In this document: positions 15,401-20,267 of the stretch, piece by piece
Layout: each line of letters begins with the position of its first letter
Position numbering within the stretch: the stretch's first letter is position 1
Assembly: GCA_041484845.1 (NCBI GenBank)
Contig: JBGPIK010000078.1
Location: 1 to 20,267 of the forward strand
Direction of reading: 5' to 3'
Length of the DNA stretch: 20,267 nucleotides
Origin: JBGPIK01 sp041484845
GTDB lineage: Bacteria; Desulfobacterota; Binatia; UBA9968
Program-made: the position numbers and the translations under genes
The notes under the pieces: model-generated
Databases searched by the model: none
The model's input: only the letters and a program-made list of their open reading frames with translations
Told to the model about the DNA's origin: nothing

Positions 15401-18400
15401 ATTGAGTGGCGCGACGATCCCCGCCAAGCTCCTCTACATTCGGCTCGAGGTCCTGGTGGCCGGGCGGCGTTTTACTCAGAACTTTCCGGCGGCATCCAAT
15501 CAGCACACCGTCTTTACTTGGGATGGGCGGGACGTCAATAATCGCCCGGTACAAGGGCAGGTTCCTGTCATCGTGCGGATCGGCTATGTTTACAGGGGCG
15601 TGTACCAGCAAGTGGCGCGCTTCGCCTCTTCCGACACAGTGGCGGTGTTGTGCCCCACACATGTCTGCACGGGAATCACTGGCGTGCGAGGGCGTCAGGA
15701 ACTGACCATCTGGCAGGAATTCTCGTCGAAGTTGGGTCGCTGGACGGCGCAACTGAACGGTTGGAGTTTGAGCGTACAGCACGCGTATGATCCTATTTTC
15801 GGGGTGCTGTATACGGGTACTGGCAGCGTACGGGAGGCCGCGGAGGCCGCGGCGGTCGGTCGAGTGGTAAACACGGTTGCAGGAGGTGGCCCGCCGCAGG
15901 CGACCATCGCCGACGGCTCCCCGGCTACTTCAGCCTTTTTTAGCACTCTTTATGATGGGGTGCCTAGTCCAGACGGTAGCTTTTTCATAGCTAGTGAAGT
16001 TGACGTCTGGCGGGTCGGGCGCGACGGTATAATTCACAGAGTGGCCGGGTCTGGTCAGTATTGCAGTTATTTGGGCTGCGGCATTCCCGGTCCCGCGACG
16101 GGGGCGCAAATCGTTCCTCGCAGTATAGATGTAGCCCCTGACGGGACGCTTTACATCATGCAGGGACAGCAGATCCTGCAGGTGCGTAACGGTTACATCA
16201 GCGTTTTTGCCGGGACCGGGGTGTCGGGGTTTTCCGGCGATGGCGGTCCTGCCACGCAGGCCACATTTTGGGACCCCCAAGATAGCCGCGTCGGTCCGGA
16301 CGGTAGCGTCTACATTGCCGATGCGAGTAACCATCGCATTCGGCGCGTGGGCCCCGACGGTATTATCACGACCGTCGCTGGCTCCGGAGCCTGGGGGCCT
16401 AACGCGGGCGGGTTCAGCGGTGACGGCGGTCCTGCCACGCGGGCTCTGCTCCGTAAACCCTCTGGAATCGCGGTAGCGTCGGACGGCAGCCTTTATATCG
16501 CGGACACGGATAACAACAGCATTCGGCGCGTGGGTCCTGACGGCATCATCACGAGCGTCGCTGGCTCCGGGAACCCATCGGGGTTCGCCGGTGACGGCGG
16601 TCCTGCCACGCAGGCTCGGCTCCATTATCCCTTTGGAATCGCGGTAGCGTCGGACGGCAGCCTTTATATCGCGGACACGTATAACTATCGCATTCGGTGC
16701 GTGGGCCCTGAAGGCATTATCACGACCGTGGCCGGTAGTGGTGCCAACTGGGGCCTTACGGCAGATGGAGTGCTAGCTACTCGGGCAATCCTTCCCCTCC
16801 AAACAATCGTCGCCGTCGGTCCGGACGGTAGCTTATACGTCAGGGGTGGGAGTGGCTGGTATCGGATTTGGCGGATTACGCCTCCCCTGCCCGGGCGGAT
16901 CGGCGACGACTTCACCGTCGCTGCCGAGGACGGCAGCGAGGTGTATACCTTCGACAGCAGCGGTCGGCACTTGTCGACTCTGGATGGCCTCACCGGGGCG
17001 CTACGCTACCAGTTCACGTACGATGGGGCAGGACGGCTGGCCAGCATTCAGGATGGCGACGGCAACGTCACCACCTTTGAACGAGATGCGGGTGGCAACC
17101 TCACGGCGATTGTCGCTCCCTTCGGTCAGCGCACCGCGACGACCGTGAACGCCGATGGCTACCTGACGGCGGTCACGAATCCTACCGGCGAGTCGGTCAA
17201 CCTCACCTACAGTGCGGGCGGACTCCTGTCCACCTTCAGCGATGCGCGCGGTAGCGTTTCGCGCTTCACGTACGATTCTGTAGAGCGGTTGATACAAGAC
17301 GAGGACCCCGTGGGGGGAGTCAAAACCCTGGGGCGCGTTGAGACGAATAACGGCTACACGGTCAGTGTATCCGTGAACACGGTGCCTCCTCGGACTACCA
17401 CGTACAACATTGAGCATCTATCGACGGGTGCGAGACGCTGGACCCGGACGGATGCGGGCGGTGCACGCACGGAGCGCATAGAAGGCACTGACGGAACGCT
17501 GCAGGTAACGTATCCCAATGGAGAAGTGGATACTCTGACAATGGGACCTGATCCTCGTTGGGGTATGATGGCACCCCTAGTCACGAGCGCGACCCGGCGG
17601 ATGCCGAGCGGGTTGACGCAAACCGTAACCCGGCAGCGCACGGCCACACTGGCGAATCCGAGTGATCCGCTGAGGCTGCGCAGCCAGACCGATACGATTA
17701 CAGTTAACGGCCGTACTTCCACGAGCACGTATGACGGCACGACGCGCACGCTTACCACGACCAGCGCGGCGAGTCGGCAGACTAGCAGCACACTTGATGC
17801 TCATGGCCGTGTGGTGTCCGCGCAGATTGCAGGGCTCCAACCTGTGACCTTCAGCTACGACACTCGCGGTCGTATTTCCACGCTGACGGCAGGCAGTGGA
17901 ACGAATATTCGCACTACCACCCTCACCTACAATGCCCAGGGGTATGTGGACACGATCACGGATCCCCTCGGCCGCACGACGCAGTACGCCTACGATCAGG
18001 CAGGACGGCCAACGCAGCAAATATTGTCGGATGGCCAAGTCGTTAGCGCGACGTACGACGCCAACGACAACACAACCAGCATCACTCCGCCCGGACGTCC
18101 CGCGCACATGTTCACTTTCACACCTCTGAACCTTACTTCGGCTTACATTCCACCGGCTGTAGCAGCAGGCACGAACCAGACCGACTACATTTACAACGCT
18201 GACCGCCAGTTGACGCAGATAGCGTTGCCGACGGGACAAACAGTTGACCTAGGGTACGACAATGCAGGCCAGCTCAGTGCTGTGACCGTCCCGCGTGGCC
18301 AGATCGGCTATACGCGTGACCTGAGTAAGGGCCTTGTAACGAGCGTCGCCGCCCCGGGTGGCTTGGGTATTGGCTACACTTATGACGGCGGGCTAATCAC

Positions 18401-19982
18401 GTCTGAGGCGTCGAGCGGCACGGTTGCAGGCACTGTGGGTCGGGGCTACGACAGCGACTTCCGCGGCACCGCACTCACCGTCAACGGCGGTAATTCAATT
18501 GCTTTCGCTTACGACGCAGATAGCTTGCTGACGCAGGCAGGAGCCCTAACTTTGAGCCGCTCCGCACAGAACGGGCTTATTACGGGCACAACTATAGGTG
18601 GAGTCAGCGACACGCGTGGCTACACTGGCTTTGGGGAGGTAACTGATTACAACGCGAGCTTCAATAGCTCAAATGTCTTTGCCACGCATTATACCTACGA
18701 TCAGCTCGGGCGTATCTCGCAAAAGACAGAGACGGTCGGAGGCGCCACTAATATCTTTGACTACATCTATGACCCAGCAGGCCGCTTGAACGAGGTTAAA
18801 CAAAACGGCTTGACCGCATCGCGCTACACTTACGACAGCAACGGCAATCGCTTGAGCCGTGTTGCAGGTTCAACAAGTGCTGGCACGTACGATGCGCAAG
18901 ACCGTCTGATGCAGTATGGTAGTACCACGTATGCGTACACTGCCAACGGCGAGCTTGAAAGAAAGACCAACAGTGGCCAGACGACAAACTATCAGTACGA
19001 CGAGTTGGGCAATCTGACAGCGGTGACACTGCCGAACGGCACTCAGATCGCCTATTTGATTGATGGACGTAACCGCCGCATTGGTAAAAAAGTGAACGGC
19101 ACACTGGCACAAGGATTTCTGTATCAAAATGGCCTTCGCCCGATTGCTGAGTTGGACGGCAGCAACAACGTGATCAGCCGTTTCGTTTATGCAACGCACG
19201 TCAATGTGCCTGATTACATGGTCAAGGGTGGCGCGACCTATCGTATCATCACCGATCAGGTGGGCAGTCCGCGCCTCGTGATCAATAGCGCCACGGGGCA
19301 AATCGCGCAGCGGATGGACTACGACGAGTTCGGCAATGTACTTTTCGATAGCAACCCCGGCTTCCAGCCCTTCGGCTTTGCGGGCGGACTCTATGATCGC
19401 GATACGCTTCTCGTGCGCTTCGGCACGCGGGACTATGATGCAGAGACAGGAAGGTGGACTGCGAAGGATACACTCCTATTTAACGGTGGAGACCCGAATT
19501 TCTATGCGTATGTGCTGAGTGATCCAATAAACAGGTTTGATTCTCCGGGGTTACAGTCGAAGGGGATTACATTTCGAACCGCCCGAGATGCTGCGCGGCA
19601 TGCGCTCGCCGATATTTTACAAAAATCGATAGATGAGGACGTAGAGTATGGCGGGCTAATTTACTTAAATCCTGATGGAACGTATTCTTATACACCAGCC
19701 CGTACAGATAATTTAAAGCATACAGTATATCCAGGTAGTCCCAGTTCGTGCCCAAGAGGCACTCGGCTTGTCGCGGATTATCATACTCATGGCGATGAGA
19801 GCCCTGACTACTTTGGCGAGGGATTTTCGGCAAAGGACATTCTGACTGCGCACTCTACCAAGGAAAGAGATTATCCAATTGATTCGTTCCTTGCCACACC
19901 AAGTGGAATGTTCCAGCAATATATATGGTCTATCGATGTAACTATTCGCCCTGAACCGCTCATCCCTGGTTCTGGAAAATGA
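12423..19982 (+). CDS. Giant secreted dockerin-PKD-NHL-Rhs/YD-repeat protein with DUF4329/JAMM-like C-terminal tip
   Basis: The product has 2519 residues. In order: signal peptide (1-32); dockerin with two calcium loops, DVNHDGIVDTKD (37-48) and DVNHDCVVNVLD (70-81); four PKD-like and one cadherin/VCBS-like domain (about 96-572); a carboxypeptidase-regulatory-like domain (about 623-685); an unassigned stretch; NHL repeats (about 1145-1482, 'DGSLYIADTDNNSIRRVGPDGIIT' and 'GFSGDGGPATQA' units); YD repeats (about 1500-2336); the Rhs core end DYDAETGRWTAKD (2337-2349) and DPINRFDSPGL (2367-2377); and a 142-residue tip. NHL plus YD is a teneurin-like order, and the YD part should form a shell enclosing the tip. 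The tip resembles DUF4329: Glu2408, His2454-Thr-His2456 and Ser2469-Ala-Lys-Asp2472 could be a JAMM-type metal site. The tip DNA is visibly more AT-rich than the core, as expected of exchangeable Rhs tips. GGAGG lies four bases before the ATG. No immunity gene is recognised. Confidence 0.9.
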   Translation: MKRQGLERKTVGGLVLVALFTIVAGLIVYASAVPDPDVNHDGIVDTKDLNIIKASFGKRCGQVGFNPQADVNHDCVVNVLDLFIVTSNLGKTINKLPISNAGPDLHTLTGVTEYLDGSDSFDPEGALITFRWSLVQAPAGSVAGLSGASLSNQPFTPDLPGDYVFELVVNDGKADSLPDQMVLRAYATNAPPNARAGRNTAALVGAVVTLDGSASDNANHTPLNFLWSFVSVPQGSSRTNADIGFRDSDMPQFVPDVAGTYVLNLQVSDGNLIDNDTVQVFASSPNAAPVADAGADHRIRIGSAIRLDGSNSFDPDDGPAPLSYAWSLISRPAGSALTMASIADGATATPSFTPDVAGNYLFRLKVSDGDKSDEDNVLINVVLNQSPVAQNDTATTIRNTPVDVNVLANDGDPDGDPITLVGVTQPSNGTAAVNVSGSVRYTPNLNFVGADAFTYTISDGLGGTASATVNVTVNLPPNQAPVVDAGADQTITLPQSAALAGTSSDDGLPIPPGAVTMSWSKVSGPGTVTFGNAATLSTTASFSQSGSYVLRLTGDDGQLQASDDVQVTVNAAASGLPPDPATIAPPLNPTQITNLKDATQFLYTGPDAIQTGVAPGTIEATRAAVLRGTVMDRNGTPLSGVQISIHNHTEFGQTLSRADGMFDMAINGGGWLTVDYQKDGFLSAQRQVTVPWQDYALVPDVALIQLDPQRTQVNLNANLPMQVAQGSPITDTDGTRQATLFFPQGTTATMVMADGSSQPLNTLTVRLTEYTVGPNGPKAMPAALPPTSAYTYAVVFHVDEARAAGATDVRFAQPIPFYVENFLQFPVGIEVPLGTYDQGRAVWVPGNNGRVIKILSITGGRADLDTTGSGTVDNGTGIGVSDAERQQLAGIYGTGQSLWRVLIPHFDEPYDLNWGMTPDCDPTTQSCQPKLPEPKPLADNGKCDATEASGSIIGCETQTLGEAVTVVGTPFSLRYQSDRVPGVAAARRSLDIRLSGATIPAKLLYIRLEVLVAGRRFTQNFPAASNQHTVFTWDGRDVNNRPVQGQVPVIVRIGYVYRGVYQQVARFASSDTVAVLCPTHVCTGITGVRGRQELTIWQEFSSKLGRWTAQLNGWSLSVQHAYDPIFGVLYTGTGSVREAAEAAAVGRVVNTVAGGGPPQATIADGSPATSAFFSTLYDGVPSPDGSFFIASEVDVWRVGRDGIIHRVAGSGQYCSYLGCGIPGPATGAQIVPRSIDVAPDGTLYIMQGQQILQVRNGYISVFAGTGVSGFSGDGGPATQATFWDPQDSRVGPDGSVYIADASNHRIRRVGPDGIITTVAGSGAWGPNAGGFSGDGGPATRALLRKPSGIAVASDGSLYIADTDNNSIRRVGPDGIITSVAGSGNPSGFAGDGGPATQARLHYPFGIAVASDGSLYIADTYNYRIRCVGPEGIITTVAGSGANWGLTADGVLATRAILPLQTIVAVGPDGSLYVRGGSGWYRIWRITPPLPGRIGDDFTVAAEDGSEVYTFDSSGRHLSTLDGLTGALRYQFTYDGAGRLASIQDGDGNVTTFERDAGGNLTAIVAPFGQRTATTVNADGYLTAVTNPTGESVNLTYSAGGLLSTFSDARGSVSRFTYDSVERLIQDEDPVGGVKTLGRVETNNGYTVSVSVNTVPPRTTTYNIEHLSTGARRWTRTDAGGARTERIEGTDGTLQVTYPNGEVDTLTMGPDPRWGMMAPLVTSATRRMPSGLTQTVTRQRTATLANPSDPLRLRSQTDTITVNGRTSTSTYDGTTRTLTTTSAASRQTSSTLDAHGRVVSAQIAGLQPVTFSYDTRGRISTLTAGSGTNIRTTTLTYNAQGYVDTITDPLGRTTQYAYDQAGRPTQQILSDGQVVSATYDANDNTTSITPPGRPAHMFTFTPLNLTSAYIPPAVAAGTNQTDYIYNADRQLTQIALPTGQTVDLGYDNAGQLSAVTVPRGQIGYTRDLSKGLVTSVAAPGGLGIGYTYDGGLITSEASSGTVAGTVGRGYDSDFRGTALTVNGGNSIAFAYDADSLLTQAGALTLSRSAQNGLITGTTIGGVSDTRGYTGFGEVTDYNASFNSSNVFATHYTYDQLGRISQKTETVGGATNIFDYIYDPAGRLNEVKQNGLTASRYTYDSNGNRLSRVAGSTSAGTYDAQDRLMQYGSTTYAYTANGELERKTNSGQTTNYQYDELGNLTAVTLPNGTQIAYLIDGRNRRIGKKVNGTLAQGFLYQNGLRPIAELDGSNNVISRFVYATHVNVPDYMVKGGATYRIITDQVGSPRLVINSATGQIAQRMDYDEFGNVLFDSNPGFQPFGFAGGLYDRDTLLVRFGTRDYDAETGRWTAKDTLLFNGGDPNFYAYVLSDPINRFDSPGLQSKGITFRTARDAARHALADILQKSIDEDVEYGGLIYLNPDGTYSYTPARTDNLKHTVYPGSPSSCPRGTRLVADYHTHGDESPDYFGEGFSAKDILTAHSTKERDYPIDSFLATPSGMFQQYIWSIDVTIRPEPLIPGSGK
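16463..16678 (+). repeat. Near-identical NHL repeat units within the giant gene
   Basis: A 45-bp stretch at 16463-16507 recurs without a mismatch at 16634-16678, offset by 171 bases, or 57 codons, one NHL unit. Neighbouring units are similar but more diverged, so these two look recently duplicated or gene-converted. Confidence 0.8.
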
Positions 19983-20051
19983 AACTGGGGGTAGCTGGGC
20001 TGAGAAATAACTGGACTGGGGCACAAATTCGGGGCAGGCTTGTATAGGTGA

Positions 20052-20267
20052 ATGGAGTTTAGATCAATTTTTATGAATCGAGTCGTCTATCTGCCAATCG
20101 CAAAGCATAAGCCGACAAAAACTCTTAGTAGAAGAGTTTCCGGCCCACATGCGCAAGAGCTTGCTCACGATGTGAAGAACTGCATGTCAACACTGCTTTT
20201 GGCGCTCGCGACTCTTGAGCGCGACGGTGATCAGTGGAAAATCACTGCGCGCGGGCGGCAAGCTTTG
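20052..20267 (+). CDS. Unidentified protein with an HDxKN motif, N-terminal part (cut by window edge)
   Basis: The frame is open from ATG 20052 to the right edge (72 codons) with no stop. A TGA lies directly before this ATG. A second in-frame ATG at 20073 is an equally possible start; ribosome sites are weak for both (AGG three bases before the first, GGAG 15 before the second). The stretch 'ELAHDVKNCMSTLLLALATLER' resembles the dimerisation and phospho-acceptor helix of some histidine kinases, where 'LAHDxKN' carries the phosphorylated His. The remaining visible sequence (DGDQWKITARGRQAL) has no recognised family. A kinase-like or HPt-like identity is only a guess. It follows the giant gene by 69 bases and is not evidently an immunity gene. 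Confidence 0.5.
   Translation, partial: MEFRSIFMNRVVYLPIAKHKPTKTLSRRVSGPHAQELAHDVKNCMSTLLLALATLERDGDQWKITARGRQAL

Noticed and set aside
15930..16625. Minus-strand 231-codon frame within the giant gene
   Set aside because: It is opposite the NHL repeats and its internal repetition mirrors theirs; it is a shadow.
1..20267. CRISPR arrays, tRNA or rRNA genes, transposase genes
   Set aside because: None was recognised on either strand by reading; the only regularly spaced repeats are the tandem heptamers and the coding NHL units.

Overview
The window reads as a piece of a moderately GC-rich chromosome from a Gram-negative, probably uncultivated soil or sediment bacterium. A FadL-type outer-membrane channel, Sec signal peptides and a PEP-CTERM sorting tail all imply an outer membrane. 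No rRNA, tRNA or CRISPR array was seen. I could not place the organism more precisely by eye.

Left part (1-4354): the 5' part of a minus-strand ABC-transporter solute-binding protein runs off the left edge. A minus-strand SnoaL-like protein follows. Divergent from it is a plus-strand membrane protein with helix-hairpin-helix-like tail motifs, then a FadL/OMPP1 outer-membrane protein. Readable promoters precede the last two. A 182-bp nested inverted-repeat (MITE-like) element fills the next gap.

Regulatory part (4355-9472): a 1058-residue MalT-like STAND ATPase carries an OmpR-type winged helix plus BTAD at its C-terminus, where MalT itself has a LuxR helix-turn-helix. A stand-alone 273-residue paralogue of that C-terminus follows, with the size and layout of a small SARP. 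Between them lies a minus-strand toxin-antitoxin-like pair. Its DUF4160-like gene is broken by one in-frame TGA, and its DUF2442/HTH-like partner is intact.

Secretion part (9473-19982): this holds a secreted protein of an unnamed 'WWQW' family, a gene-poor stretch with a VapC/PIN remnant and a strong hairpin, a cohesin-domain PEP-CTERM protein, and directly downstream a 2519-residue secreted Rhs/YD-repeat protein. The giant has an N-terminal dockerin, PKD-like domains, NHL repeats and a DUF4329/JAMM-like C-terminal tip. The right edge cuts a gene with an HDxKN motif reminiscent of histidine kinases.

Main proposal: four copies of a tandem direct repeat, consensus AATCsGT-N4-AATCsGT (11-bp period, the geometry of SARP operators), occur only upstream of the small SARP-like gene, the WWQW secreted protein and the cohesin/PEP-CTERM gene. 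The cohesin and dockerin encoded by adjacent genes suggest that the PEP-CTERM protein is a surface tether for the giant Rhs protein. Together this could be a BTAD-regulated system for display of an extracellular Rhs effector. The repeats and domains are visible in the sequence; the regulation and tethering are inference.
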